Shown: positions 14,446 to 24,133, counted from the first letter of the stretch. The stretch: DNA of 64,000 nt from Pseudocolwellia sp048296855 (GCA_048296855.1 CP182631.1), one strand, 5' to 3'. A program made the numbers and translations. Notes: generated by a model not told the origin, from the letters alone.

Positions 14446-15414
14446 ATGAGTTCTCCATTTTTAGATTATATAAAAGAAAAAATGCAATTAAAACGATACG
14501 CTAAAAGAACCATTGGCACGTATTTATATTGGATTAAGGCTTATATTAACTACAACCAACAGACCCATCCTATTGACTTACATGATCGTGAAGTAGAAGC
14601 TTTTCTGTCATACTTATCTAATCAAATGAATGTTGCTCCAAGAACACAAGCGTTAGCGTTAAATTCTCTCGTTTTTTTATATAAACACGTACTCGATAAG
14701 CCCTTAACATTCGATTTAGCTTTTAATAAAAGTCGTATTCAAACCAAACTCCCCGTCGTACTTACAAAAGAAGAAATTAAAAGTCTTTTAATGCATACCA
14801 ATGAAAAGCACTCGCTAGCTATTCAAATTATGTACGGTAGTGGTCTTCGGCTTATGGAGGTGGTAAGGCTTAGAATTAAAGATATTGATTTTGATTACCA
14901 CTCTATTCAAATATGGCACGGTAAAGGTGGTAAAAACAGACGAGTTACATTAGCCAAAGAGTTAGTCAGTAAGCTAAAAACACAAATTCAATTAGCAAAA
15001 AGTATTGCCTGTAGCGATTTAGAAAAACCTCAATATCACGGTGTTTATTTACCCTATGCATTGGCGAGAAAATACCCTCAAGCTAATAAAGACATTGGAT
15101 GGCATTATTTATTTCCCTCATCTCGCTTAAGTGTAGATCCTGAATCAAAGTTATTGAGACGACATCACATTGATGAAACACTTTTACGTAAGGCCGTTAA
15201 AGCCGCTTCGCATCAAGCCAATATTGAAAAAAACGTAACCTGCCATACTTTGCGACATTCATTTGCTACTCATTTATTACAACGCGGTGCAGATATAAGA
15301 ACGGTTCAAGAACAATTAGGTCATACTGATATTCGTACTACACAAATTTATACTCATGTAATTGAGCATGGTGCCAAAGGCGTTACTAGCCCGTTATCTG
15401 ATTTAATGAGCTAA
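14446..15414 (+). CDS. intI: Integron integrase (tyrosine recombinase)
   Basis: The product is 322 residues. N-terminal SAM-like DNA-binding domain is about 1-85 and the catalytic domain 100-320. The tyrosine-recombinase set is complete: Arg135 in GSGLRLMEV, Lys160 in HGKGGKNR, His267 and Arg270 in CHTLRHSF, His293 in LGHTD and Tyr302 in TTQIYTHV. The insert between about 195 and 245 (YHGVYLPYALARKYPQ...GWHYLFPSS) is the patch unique to integron integrases, needed for folded attC recognition. The gene is intact, so the array may still be active. It is expressed divergently from the cassettes and probably under LexA control. There is no strong ribosome-binding sequence. Confidence 0.97.
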   Translation: MSSPFLDYIKEKMQLKRYAKRTIGTYLYWIKAYINYNQQTHPIDLHDREVEAFLSYLSNQMNVAPRTQALALNSLVFLYKHVLDKPLTFDLAFNKSRIQTKLPVVLTKEEIKSLLMHTNEKHSLAIQIMYGSGLRLMEVVRLRIKDIDFDYHSIQIWHGKGGKNRRVTLAKELVSKLKTQIQLAKSIACSDLEKPQYHGVYLPYALARKYPQANKDIGWHYLFPSSRLSVDPESKLLRRHHIDETLLRKAVKAASHQANIEKNVTCHTLRHSFATHLLQRGADIRTVQEQLGHTDIRTTQIYTHVIEHGAKGVTSPLSDLMS

Positions 15415-16028
15415 CGCCATCTCGTCATTAGAAAGTTCTATCCCATCGTTTTAATAATGACTTTCATTGTCGATCGAGAGGGCACAACAAAAACTTTATA
15501 GTAGTATTTATTACCCATTACCGATCAATATGCGTATTTCAGAGCGCTTGAGCGATATCAATTCAAAGCAATGTTTTGTAATAATGGTCGTTCCTTTATA
15601 AAAAGCACTGTTGATGAAGTGATTTTGCTAAAACGATTCTTCGATGGCTCTAAAAACAATTTATCTTCCTCTGTGCTCTTCGATTGTTAAAATTTCTTTA
15701 TCTTTTCAGAAGCAATTCGTCACCTAATTACGCGAATTATTCTCATTAAAAGAACAAGACCAAGACCAACCATGGAAGTTTTATTGCTCTGTAGTATTCT
15801 CATTCCTCAGTGTGTACAAATATAACTTCGCGTATAACTTGCCAAGCGTTATTTACGTTACGTGTAATTAATACGAACTCTGTTGCTCATTGGTATCAAT
15901 TCGATGAATTCAGTCCATGTATTCAATTCTGGAGCTTTATTTTCACGCTTACTTGAAATAAACCTTTATACATCACTTTATCTACAAGAGAAGTGGCGCT
16001 ATTAGGAGCAAGCATAATAAAAGAGCTA
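15415..16028. other. Non-coding stretch after intI, probably eroded DNA
   Basis: This is 614 bases with no intact gene. On the + strand a run of about 55 codons without stop (near 15522-15688, including LERYQFKAMFCNNGRSFIK) ends at TAA and could be a gene relic. I cannot identify it. No terminator or RNA gene is evident. Confidence 0.5.
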
Positions 16029-16565
16029 CTAATAAGTTAGCGTACCTCGAATAGGATATTTATTTTCAGGATTTCTGATCAAACCTAATCCTCTAATCAC
16101 TGACGTTAATTCAGGTCGTAGAAAAGGCGCGTTAGAAATATCAATTAATTGAATATTGTTCGATGAGTTGATCACAAATAAACCGGGTTCAGCGAATGGA
16201 CGATCTGTTTCAGCCTCAGACCTTGGATTTGAAATATATAAACCTAAGGTTTTCATTTGCTCAATAGTTAAATCGTAACCTACCTCAAAACTTGGGTTTA
16301 TTTCATTCATTTGAATTAACGCTTTTTCTTTTGGATCGGCAGACATAGCAACAACATCCACACCTAATTCATTAAATTGAGGAAGTAACTCGTTTAAGGT
16401 TGATAAATATTTATTGCATAACGAGCAATGTTTACCACGATATACAATCACTAAAAGCCAATCACAATCTCCCTTAGGGTTTAAAAAATCTAATTTTCCG
16501 CCCTCTAATTTATCAACCGATAATGTTGGAAATTGTTGTCCTGCACTTAACTTTTTACTTATCAT
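16029..16565 (-). CDS. Peroxiredoxin-like (AhpC/TSA family) protein
   Basis: The product is 178 residues from ATG 16565 (MISKKLSAGQQFPTLSV), chosen because family proteins start just before this strand; the frame runs 27 codons further upstream. It has a thioredoxin-like fold with VIVYRGKHCSLCNKYL, where the CSLC pair occupies the peroxidatic/resolving position, then DVVAMSADPKEKA and GLFVIN. This is a 'redoxin / AhpC-TSA-like' type with a CxxC rather than the PxxxTxxC of classical peroxiredoxins. It is probably a cytoplasmic thiol oxidoreductase. No partner gene is adjacent. Confidence 0.8.
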   Translation of the reverse strand: MISKKLSAGQQFPTLSVDKLEGGKLDFLNPKGDCDWLLVIVYRGKHCSLCNKYLSTLNELLPQFNELGVDVVAMSADPKEKALIQMNEINPSFEVGYDLTIEQMKTLGLYISNPRSEAETDRPFAEPGLFVINSSNNIQLIDISNAPFLRPELTSVIRGLGLIRNPENKYPIRGTLTY

Positions 16566-16652
16566 TTTATTTCTCTCTGAATTTTGTAATGCACACACAA
16601 TAATAAACAAGTAATTATAGTCAAGAGTTTGTGATGAACGATACAAAAATAA

Positions 16653-16819
16653 AATGGGCTATTCTTTAAAATTTAACAAAGACGTAGCCCTCGCCTCAGC
16701 CATTAATGTTTGATTTAAGGCAAAGTTATTTACTTAGAGCAAGAACCGGCATAAGTATTGATGAAATGAATAAAGATTTTGAAGAAAAAACAGAGATGGT
16801 TTTAAGCTTTTGTAAATAA
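16653..16819 (+). pseudogene. Possible relic of a small gene
   Basis: On + an ATG at 16653 opens 19 codons (MGYSLKFNKDVALASAINV) to a TGA. After a small shift, about 34 codons (LRQSYLLRARTGISIDEMNK...) run to TAA at about 16817, just before a strong hairpin. Two abutting frames followed by a terminator suggest a broken gene. I could not identify it. Confidence 0.3.
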
Positions 16820-16823
16820 AAAC

Positions 16824-16847
16824 TCTAGCTGATAAGTATCAGCTAGA
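16824..16847. terminator. Hairpin terminator
   Basis: TCTAGCTGAT and ATCAGCTAGA pair perfectly around AAGT, with A-rich sequence before and TTTC after. It could serve the relic on its left; on the minus side it lies downstream of pdsO. Confidence 0.6.
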
Positions 16848-16958
16848 ATTTCAATTAGCAATTTATTGATGTTTCTATCTATTCATAAATATATACCCAC
16901 CTCCTTAGAATAATTTATATCCTGTAATACATTGAATAACATAACTTAAAATACAGAA

Positions 16959-17777
16959 TTAAAAGTTTTGTGCTGTTTGCCCTTCATCAGTTTGATGTAA
17001 CTTAATAACTACTCGACGGTCGTAAAAACTGATTTCTTTATCGGTACTCGCGACTACAGGTTCGCTTTCACCAAGAGCAAATATTTGAATGCGGTCGCTT
17101 TCTACCCCATCATTTATTAAGGCATTTTTAACAGCATTTACTCGTGCTAACGATAAAGCTTGGTTTAATGCTTCGTCACCTTGTAAATCGGTATAACCTG
17201 AAAGGTCTATTGAAAGATCAGGCGACTGGGCTAACATTTTAGCTAGCGAGCTTATTTGTTGTTGGTAATGGGCTTTAATTTCGCTTGAGCCTGTTGAAAA
17301 CTGAAGGCTCATCAACAAGTTTTCAGCTTGCAACTGAGCCGATTTTTTATAGTTACTTTCTAACGATAACAGCTCTGCTTGGTATGATTGTTCCGTTGCT
17401 TGTAATGCTTTTTGATGTTGTGCGATTACGTGATCAATATTCTGTTGTTTACTGGCTAATGTAAGCTCTAAATCTTCAATCGAATTTTCTGCATTGACGT
17501 TTTTAGCGATTAGCGTACCAACAAAACCAGCCACAAACGCCCCTATTGGCCCTGCAACTACAGCACCCACAAGAGCACCTGATCCAAATCCTATTTCTAC
17601 ATTAGTATCTGCTTGTTGCGCTTTTTCTTGTGCTGTCATGATTTTGTATTCTTCATCAAAAGCATAGCTTGGTGCTGTCATTAACGAACCGATAACCAAT
17701 AAACCAATAACTGATTTTTTAGTTACTGAGTGAGAAGTTACCTTGTTTGCGTGTGTAGTTGTGTTAAAAGTTTTCAT
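16959..17777 (-). CDS. pdsO: Sortase-associated OmpA-like protein PdsO
   Basis: The product is 272 residues from ATG 17777, with AAAGGA at good spacing; the upstream open frame lacks this. A signal peptide ends at about SYAFDEE. Then a glycine-zipper-like segment (GSGALVGAVVAGPIGAFVAG), a coiled coil rich in Gln/Leu (about 105-160) and a C-terminal OmpA domain (LSGYTDLQGDEALNQALSLA, then YDRRVVIKL). OmpA domains bind peptidoglycan. The architecture and the divergent pdsR/pdsS genes match the OmpA-like member of the proteobacterial dedicated sortase system. Confidence 0.85.
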   Translation of the reverse strand: MKTFNTTTHANKVTSHSVTKKSVIGLLVIGSLMTAPSYAFDEEYKIMTAQEKAQQADTNVEIGFGSGALVGAVVAGPIGAFVAGFVGTLIAKNVNAENSIEDLELTLASKQQNIDHVIAQHQKALQATEQSYQAELLSLESNYKKSAQLQAENLLMSLQFSTGSSEIKAHYQQQISSLAKMLAQSPDLSIDLSGYTDLQGDEALNQALSLARVNAVKNALINDGVESDRIQIFALGESEPVVASTDKEISFYDRRVVIKLHQTDEGQTAQNF

Positions 17778-18009
17778 ATTGTTTTCCTTTAGTGGTTGTT
17801 TATTTAATTGCTTAACTCTTTGTTGGTAACTATTAAACAAAACAAGTCGGACGAAATACCGACGCAAAAAAGGAAAATCGACGAACAAATGTGGCAACAA
17901 TATGGCAATATCAATAAAAGCGCGAAGTTAGGGAAATAATTAGATATATTTACCTCATTGAAGAGTGCAGCTTGACTTAAATAGCTAAAACAGAAAGGTA
18001 AAAGAATAA

Positions 18010-18735
18010 ATGAGTAAACGCATAGCGATAGTAGAAGATGAAGCAGCCATAAGAGAAAACTATGCTGATGTTCTACGCAGCCAAGGATATCAGGTACAAA
18101 CCTATGTAGATCGAGAAAGTGCCACACAAGCCTTTTCTTTACGCTTACCCCATTTAGTTATTTTAGATATTGGCTTAGAAGAAGAATACGACGGCGGTTT
18201 TATTTTGTGTCAGTGGTTACGCACCCTTTCAACCACTTTACCTATTATATTTTTAACGGCTCGCGATAATGATTTTGATACCGTATCTGGCTTACGTATT
18301 GGCGCTGACGATTACTTAACAAAAGATATTAGTCTACCTCACTTAAGCGCAAGAATATCAGCTTTGTTTCGCAGACAAGATGCTATGAATCAACCACAAC
18401 AAGAAGATCATTTAATTAGCGTAGGATCGATGACAATAGACAGCCAGCGCATGAGTGTTAAATGGAAGGAGCAATTAATCGACCTAACCATTACCGAATT
18501 TTGGATGGTTTACGCACTTGCTAAACACCCTGGCCATGTAAAAAACAGAACCCAGCTCATGCAAGATTCTAATATTTTTGTTGATGACAGTACCATTACC
18601 TCGCACATTAAACGTATTCGTAAAAAGTTTATAAAAACAGACGATACATTCGATTACATTGAAACTATTTATGGTATGGGTTATCGCTGGAATGAAGATA
18701 CACAAAACAGCATGAGTTCAGCAAGCCATGCTTAA
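18010..18735 (+). CDS. pdsR: Dedicated sortase system response regulator PdsR
   Basis: The product is 241 residues. The receiver domain has acidic pocket E9-D10-E11, phospho-acceptor Asp53 (VILDIG), Thr83 (FLTARD) and Lys105 (YLTKD). A C-terminal OmpR/PhoB winged-helix domain follows (about 135-232, ending YIETIYGMGYRW). AAAGG precedes the ATG. It is followed 81 bases later by its kinase. In this family the regulator is co-inherited with a marine-type sortase and its single target protein, neither of which is visible here. Confidence 0.88.
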   Translation: MSKRIAIVEDEAAIRENYADVLRSQGYQVQTYVDRESATQAFSLRLPHLVILDIGLEEEYDGGFILCQWLRTLSTTLPIIFLTARDNDFDTVSGLRIGADDYLTKDISLPHLSARISALFRRQDAMNQPQQEDHLISVGSMTIDSQRMSVKWKEQLIDLTITEFWMVYALAKHPGHVKNRTQLMQDSNIFVDDSTITSHIKRIRKKFIKTDDTFDYIETIYGMGYRWNEDTQNSMSSASHA

Positions 18736-18816
18736 TATTTCTATATGCAAGAAAAGCTTAATAAAAAGTATATTGATAAAAATATCATTTCAACAATCAG
18801 GTCGTAAACTGTAACT

Positions 18817-21066
18817 ATGCCCGTTAAAAATAAGTCGTTCTTTAGATTTGGTTTACGTATTAAGTTACTTTTACTGTCGTCTTTTTTATTCAGCCTGCCT
18901 TGGTTTGGTTATCAATACGTGTGGGAAATGGAAAAATACCTACGCTACGGTCAAGAGCAAACCATTGTAGGTACAGCTCGCGCTTTGGCCACCGCATTAC
19001 ATGAGCGCCCTAACCTTTTTAATAATCAAGCAAGTTTTCTTCCTAATGTTGAAAAAGGAAAAGATCTATACAGCTATAAATTAACCACCGCTATTCAATT
19101 AGACGGTCTACCAATCGACTGGCCTTTATTTAACTCGCGCGCCCATTACTACGGTGAAAAAAATCAGCTCAGTCAATCAACCTCAGCAGAAAATTCATTG
19201 CACTTTAACGCCAGCGTAGGCCAGTACGATAAGTATTTATACATGATGTTTACTGTGGTTGATAACAAGTTGATTTATCGTCATAAAAATGCGCGTGGTA
19301 TTTTTAAAAACGATCATTTAGAAATTGGACTTGTTGATCCGCAAAATAACTTTAATCGTTTTATTATCAGCAATAAAAAAGCTGGTTGGTTAGATGCATA
19401 TAAGGTTGAAACACCGATTATTGAAACAGAACCTTTTACACAAACCAATCAAACTAATCCCCAAAAACAAATAATCACCGTAGCTCCTAAAATTCAAGGC
19501 CATTGGTTAGAAACACCTCAAGGTTATAATGTAGAACTACGTATTCCTATGGATATTGTTGGCGATAATATTGCTTTTGCTTTTCATGATGTAGATACAG
19601 AGTTTGCTGATGAACTCGCCAGTGTTGGCTCTGCAAATCCAAGTACCGCGCAAACTTTAGGTACGGTTTTAGTACCCTCACCTGAAATTGAACGTATTGT
19701 AAAAGGCATGAGCTACACTAACTCAAGTGTTTGGGTGGTCGACCAACATCAACGCGTATTAGCCAAGGCCGGAAATTTAAAACAAGCCAGTGGTGTGTGG
19801 AATAAAAGAACAACAAGTCATTCAACTTCTAGCAATTCAAACAATTCAATGATCACCTCATTATGGAACACCATTGAGCAAAACTGGCTACTACCGCTAT
19901 ATTATAAATTTTTAACTAAGCCACCTAAAGACTTTATCGACGAGCTTTACGATGCTCAACACTTAACAGGTAAACACATAAAAAGTGCGTTACAAGGTAA
20001 TGCGCATTCACAATGGCGTTTAACCACAGACCAACAAGCTGTAGTGCTTTCTGCCGCTTATCCTATTTATATTAATAACCAAGTACATGGTGCCGTTATT
20101 GTTGAAGAAACCACAAACGGCATTAGAACCTTAAGAAACCGCGCCTTAGAAAAGCTCTTTACTTCAATTATTGCCATAATGTTATTAGGAGCAACCAGCT
20201 TCTTTTTGTTTGCTTCGCGTATATCTAACCGCATTAGAACTCTACGAAACCAAGCAGAATCAAGCATTGATGAAAACGGACGTATCAATAATCAACTTGT
20301 AGCTTCAACTGCAAACGATGAAATTGGTGACTTATCGCGTAGCTTTTCAACCGCCGTTAATCGATTGAGCCAATACAACCACTATCTTGAAGGTATGTCG
20401 TCGCGTTTATCTCACGAACTTAGAACCCCTATTGCGGTAGTTAGAACCTCTCTTGAAAACCTCACTATGCAGCAATTACCTGATAGCACAGCTCCTTACA
20501 TAGAACGTGCACAAACAGGCATAAACACCCTTAATTTAATACTCACCAATATGAGTGAAGCCACCAACTTAGAGCAAATGTTAGAAACCACAGAGCGTGT
20601 ACCTTTTAACTTACAACAAGTGTTATTTGGCTGTGTGCAAGGTTATAAACAAATTTACACAGAGGTAGGGTTTTCATTAACGGGCTTAAATGAAGAAAAT
20701 GCTCGTAGCAAAGCACCCAATATAGAAGGTTCACCTGAACATATCGCTCAGTTACTCGATAAAGTATTTGCTAACGCGGTAGAATTTAGTAACGACAATA
20801 AGGTGAGCATTAGCTTACAAGAAACATCGTCAACCTTTATTATTCACATAAGTAACAACGGTAAACACTTGCCTGAATTAATGAAAGATAGATTATTTGA
20901 TTCTATGGTATCGATGCGCGACACTAAACGCCAAGCACAGCCCCATTTAGGTTTAGGGCTTTATATTGCGAGGCTTATTGTGGAATTTCATCAAGGGATG
21001 ATTAGTGCGAACGATCATCACAATCCATCAGGCGTTACTTTGAGTATTACGCTTAATAAAATTTAG
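18817..21066 (+). CDS. pdsS: Dedicated sortase system histidine kinase PdsS
   Basis: The product is 749 residues. Transmembrane helices lie at about 14-33 and 447-466 and enclose a large extracytoplasmic domain. In this domain residues about 85-265 (SVGQYDKYLYMMFTVVD, KNDHLEIGLVDPQN, GYNVELRIPMDIVG) look like a CBM9/DOMON-type beta sandwich, so the ligand may be a glycan or similar. After a HAMP region comes the dimerisation helix with His533 in SHELRTP. The ATPase domain follows (NGKHLPELM and LGLGLYIARLIV). It should phosphorylate PdsR at Asp53. Confidence 0.88.
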   Translation: MPVKNKSFFRFGLRIKLLLLSSFLFSLPWFGYQYVWEMEKYLRYGQEQTIVGTARALATALHERPNLFNNQASFLPNVEKGKDLYSYKLTTAIQLDGLPIDWPLFNSRAHYYGEKNQLSQSTSAENSLHFNASVGQYDKYLYMMFTVVDNKLIYRHKNARGIFKNDHLEIGLVDPQNNFNRFIISNKKAGWLDAYKVETPIIETEPFTQTNQTNPQKQIITVAPKIQGHWLETPQGYNVELRIPMDIVGDNIAFAFHDVDTEFADELASVGSANPSTAQTLGTVLVPSPEIERIVKGMSYTNSSVWVVDQHQRVLAKAGNLKQASGVWNKRTTSHSTSSNSNNSMITSLWNTIEQNWLLPLYYKFLTKPPKDFIDELYDAQHLTGKHIKSALQGNAHSQWRLTTDQQAVVLSAAYPIYINNQVHGAVIVEETTNGIRTLRNRALEKLFTSIIAIMLLGATSFFLFASRISNRIRTLRNQAESSIDENGRINNQLVASTANDEIGDLSRSFSTAVNRLSQYNHYLEGMSSRLSHELRTPIAVVRTSLENLTMQQLPDSTAPYIERAQTGINTLNLILTNMSEATNLEQMLETTERVPFNLQQVLFGCVQGYKQIYTEVGFSLTGLNEENARSKAPNIEGSPEHIAQLLDKVFANAVEFSNDNKVSISLQETSSTFIIHISNNGKHLPELMKDRLFDSMVSMRDTKRQAQPHLGLGLYIARLIVEFHQGMISANDHHNPSGVTLSITLNKI

Positions 21067-21075
21067 GTATTAGCG

Positions 21076-21753
21076 CTATTCAATTCCAATATATTTATGT
21101 ACTTGAATAGACAAACGCCAGTTATTTTTAATACAGGTTTCAATCGCCAGCTCAGTAGCGCGTTGCTTTTGACTAATAGGCTGTAAATAAATTGGCGTGT
21201 TAATGACTTCATGCTCGGCAAGTAGTTTTTGAAGCTCGTCAACATGATGCTCAGTGGCTACAGGGTGCTTTATTTCGTTAGCACGCTCTAACGCTGAACG
21301 TAAAATTTTATAGCCACCTTTCATATTAATTTTAGGCGATACCGTAACCCAGCACTTATCGGTAACTCTCACTTCAAACGTACCTGACGTTTCTACTTGC
21401 GTACTATAACCAAGTTCCTCAAAGCCTGCACATAAAGGGGTTAGGTCAACCATGCAAGGTTCGCCACCCGTAATAACAATATGTTTAGCTTGGTAACCTT
21501 GTTTTTTTACCCAATCAAGTATTTGTTCAACCGACATATTAGCCCATTGGGTAGATTCTTCACGCTTACTTGCCATTATTTCAGTAGACACTGAATCATC
21601 AAGATTAATGTCCCATGTATGTTTAGTATCACACCAAGAACAAGCTACAGGACAGCCCTGTAAACGAATAAATATAGAAGGTTGTCCGGTAAAAGAACCT
21701 TCGCCTTGAATGGTTTCGAAGAACTCATTAATTTTATAGCAAGTTGTTTTCAC
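21076..21753 (-). CDS. queE: 7-carboxy-7-deazaguanine synthase QueE
   Basis: This radical-SAM enzyme converts CPH4 to 7-carboxy-7-deazaguanine, on the way to queuosine. The product is 225 residues, the usual length. The SAM-cluster motif is the Cys34-x3-Cys38-x2-Cys41 set in GCPVACSWCDTKHTW. The glycine-rich VITGGEPCM binds SAM. The start is GTG at 21753. It runs convergently with pdsS and diverges from queC, the next enzyme but one in the pathway. Confidence 0.95.
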   Translation of the reverse strand: MKTTCYKINEFFETIQGEGSFTGQPSIFIRLQGCPVACSWCDTKHTWDINLDDSVSTEIMASKREESTQWANMSVEQILDWVKKQGYQAKHIVITGGEPCMVDLTPLCAGFEELGYSTQVETSGTFEVRVTDKCWVTVSPKINMKGGYKILRSALERANEIKHPVATEHHVDELQKLLAEHEVINTPIYLQPISQKQRATELAIETCIKNNWRLSIQVHKYIGIE

Positions 21754-21872
21754 TTTTGTGCTTTAGCCTGTGTTGGTTTTCTAGTAAAATGCGCGCTTTT
21801 ATTATTATAACCCGAACTCTTGTTAATCACTTAACGAGAATTGCGGGTATTGTACCTCAAGAGACATTACAA

Positions 21873-22532
21873 ATGGCTAACAAAGTTGTTGTTATTTATT
21901 CAGGCGGCATGGATTCATTCACCGTACTTAATCGCGCTATCAAAGATGGAAAAGAAGTGTATGCCCTCTCTTTCGATTACGGACAACGCCACGTTAAAGA
22001 GCTTGAATGCGCAAGCCAAGTTTGTAATGAACTAGGTGTTCAACATAAAGTAATAGATATTTCAGCCATCAACCAATTATTAGCGGGTTCATCGTTAACT
22101 GATGATATTGATATTCCTGAAGGTCATTACGAAGCTGAAAACATGAAGTCGACTATTGTGCCTAACCGCAATATGATTTTACTTTCGTTAGCTGTTGGTT
22201 ATGCTGTTTCAGTAGGTGCTGAACAAGTCTATTACGGCGCACATTCAGGCGATCATGCCATTTACCCTGATTGCAGACCTGAATTTGTAATGAAAATGAA
22301 TGACGTTTGCCAAATTGCCAACTACGAAGCCGTTGAAATATTTAGCCCATACTTAAACGTAGATAAAACTGCAATTTTAGCCGACGGTATTAGCATGAAC
22401 CTCGACTACAGTAATACATGGACCTGCTATAACGGCCGTGAAAAAGCTTGTGGAAAATGTGGTGCTTGCCAAGAACGTTTAGAAGCGTTTGAAGAAAATA
22501 ACGTAACCGACCCAATTGCATACGAAGGTTAG
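21873..22532 (+). CDS. queC: 7-cyano-7-deazaguanine synthase QueC
   Basis: This ATP-dependent enzyme turns 7-carboxy-7-deazaguanine into preQ0. The product is 219 residues from ATG 21873 (MANKVVVIYSGGMDSFTVL). The open frame extends 43 codons upstream but without family similarity. It has the PP-loop SGGMDS, FDYGQRH, and the zinc-binding Cys cluster TCYNGREKACGKCGACQ. Its 3' end is partly duplicated 1.6 kb downstream (24133-24180). Confidence 0.95.
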   Translation: MANKVVVIYSGGMDSFTVLNRAIKDGKEVYALSFDYGQRHVKELECASQVCNELGVQHKVIDISAINQLLAGSSLTDDIDIPEGHYEAENMKSTIVPNRNMILLSLAVGYAVSVGAEQVYYGAHSGDHAIYPDCRPEFVMKMNDVCQIANYEAVEIFSPYLNVDKTAILADGISMNLDYSNTWTCYNGREKACGKCGACQERLEAFEENNVTDPIAYEG

Positions 22533-22601
22533 TGCCATTTAATTGAACACTGTAGAATAAATAGTACCATTTGGGTGTAGTTATTCATTTTGATACTGCT
22601 C

Positions 22602-23825
22602 TCATCTTCTCTTTGTTCTACTTTTATTGGTTTTAGTTGTTTTTTTAACCGATTTCTTTTTCTTACTTGGTACAGGCGCTTTTGAAAATTCTTTATGAAA
22701 AGGCTGCTGCGTAACAACAGGAATAGCTTGCCCTATGCTGGTTTCAATATTGGTTAATTGCCTTACATCATTTTCTACAGCAAATGAAATGGCCTTGCCA
22801 CTTTTACCCGCACGAGCCGTTCGTCCTATGCGATGTATATAGTTTCTTGGATCTTCAGGCAGATTATAATTAATCACTAACGAAATATTATCAACATCAA
22901 TGCCACGTGCAGCAACGTCTGTTGCCACCAATACTCTTAACGTAGATTCTTTAAAGTTTTGTAATGCTTCTTCCCTTACGGCTTGTGTTTTACCACTGTG
23001 GAGGCTTGCAGCAGTTATGGATTCTTTTTCTAGAGCTTTAACTATTATGTCGGCGCCATACTTTGTTTTACAAAAGATGAGTACTTTTTCATAGTCAGAG
23101 TTTTCTAATATATTAAACAGCAAAGGCACTTTATTCGCTTTTTCAAGCTGGTATACGCTTTGATTAACCAAGTCGATAGTCACTGTTTCTGCAGCAATTT
23201 GAACTTTTATTGGATTTCTTAATATGGCTTGTGCAAGTATTTCTATTTCTGCTGGCATAGTTGCTGAAAATAAGAGTGTTTGGCGCTTCTTTGGCAGTTT
23301 AGATATTATGGTTTGAACATCATTAAAGAACCCCATATCAAGCATGGTATCAGCTTCATCTAATACAAATACTTCTAACGCCTCAAAGTTTATATCGCCT
23401 GTTTCAATTAAATCTAACAACCTTCCAGGAGTGGCCACTAATATATCAAGCCCGAGTGCAATAGCGTCAACTTGGGGTTGTCTGCCAACACCGCCATACA
23501 CAACTTTAGTTTTAAGACCTAACCCATCAGAGTAGTCATCAATGTTTTGCATTATTTGCGAGGCAAGCTCACGAGTAGGCGTTAAAATAAGCGAACGTGT
23601 ACTTTTAGCTTTAATATCAATTTTATTGCGGCCAAAATTATTGATAATAGGTAATGAAAAAGCCGCCGTTTTTCCGGTTCCCGTTTGCGCGATACCAAGC
23701 AGATCTTTGCCCTTAATAAGTACAGGGATACATTCTTGTTGGATTGGAGTGGGCTGTGTATAGCCTTTCAGACTAACGCGGTCAATAATTGACGCTAAAA
23801 GTGAAAATGCTTTAAATTCTGACAT
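22602..23825 (-). CDS. DEAD-box RNA helicase, RhlE-like
   Basis: The product is 407 residues. Q motif in GYTQPTPIQQECIP, Walker A AQTGTGKT, PTRELA, DEAD (VLDEADTML), SAT (LLFSATMP) and motif VI HRIGRTARAGKSG are all intact. The C-terminal tail is short and very Lys/Arg-rich (about residue 380 on), typical of RNA-contacting RhlE proteins involved in ribosome assembly or RNA turnover at low temperature. It has its own region between queC and the broken toxin gene, and no operon partner. Confidence 0.9.
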   Translation of the reverse strand: MSEFKAFSLLASIIDRVSLKGYTQPTPIQQECIPVLIKGKDLLGIAQTGTGKTAAFSLPIINNFGRNKIDIKAKSTRSLILTPTRELASQIMQNIDDYSDGLGLKTKVVYGGVGRQPQVDAIALGLDILVATPGRLLDLIETGDINFEALEVFVLDEADTMLDMGFFNDVQTIISKLPKKRQTLLFSATMPAEIEILAQAILRNPIKVQIAAETVTIDLVNQSVYQLEKANKVPLLFNILENSDYEKVLIFCKTKYGADIIVKALEKESITAASLHSGKTQAVREEALQNFKESTLRVLVATDVAARGIDVDNISLVINYNLPEDPRNYIHRIGRTARAGKSGKAISFAVENDVRQLTNIETSIGQAIPVVTQQPFHKEFSKAPVPSKKKKSVKKTTKTNKSRTKRR

Positions 23826-23923
23826 GCTGTTTCGGTATTCTTTAATTAATAGCTGGCTATTCTAACAGAATGCTTAAACATGTTTAACATGCATTTCAGA
23901 TGATAGTTTTTTATGGCTCTAGG

Positions 23924-24133
23924 TTAGACAGGTCGTTGTAAGATAAATCGTTGTAAATCTCGCTCTTCCCGCATCACAATATACTCTATTACTTTCAACT
24001 TTATAGAAAATACGACACGGATTAACGATCAGCTCTTTGTAAATTAAGTGACTTAATTTTGCAGGCACTTCGCCTAAATCAGGATGCACTTCTAATCTTG
24101 ATATTTTATCAAATACTGTGTGAACTAATTGTT
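23924..24133 (-). pseudogene. Broken RelE/ParE-family toxin gene
   Basis: Reading leftward, LVHTVFDKISRLEVHPDLGE then KELIVNPCRIFYKVESNRVY matches the ParE/RelE core. After RVY the family's C-terminus (EYIVMREERDLQRFILQRPV then stop) continues only in a neighbouring frame, so there is a frameshift near 23980. The N-terminal third is missing: upstream of about 24133 the sequence is a copy of the queC 3' end. No antitoxin gene is beside it. The product should be inactive. Confidence 0.75.

Larger units (their letters stand above)
1..15414. mobile_element. Sedentary chromosomal integron: 33-cassette array, attI and integrase
   Basis: The integrase gene lies at the right end on the + strand. The array runs left from attI beyond the window edge. 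Thirty-two complete attC sites and one cut site were located by the pair TAACGC...GTTRRRY. They delimit 33 cassettes, 13 with an ORF and 20 without. All cassette ORFs are on the minus strand, which is the normal orientation for cassettes next to a divergent intI. The high attC similarity and array length fit a chromosomal 'superintegron' rather than a mobile resistance integron. No resistance gene and no convincing toxin-antitoxin cassette was seen in this part. Confidence 0.95.

Noticed and set aside
15522..15690. Coding relic after intI
   Set aside because: The open stretch is short and has no recognisable motif; left as non-coding with low confidence.
21754..21872. preQ1 riboswitch between queE and queC
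   Set aside because: I looked for the compact stem and A-rich tail of preQ1 aptamers and did not find a convincing match.
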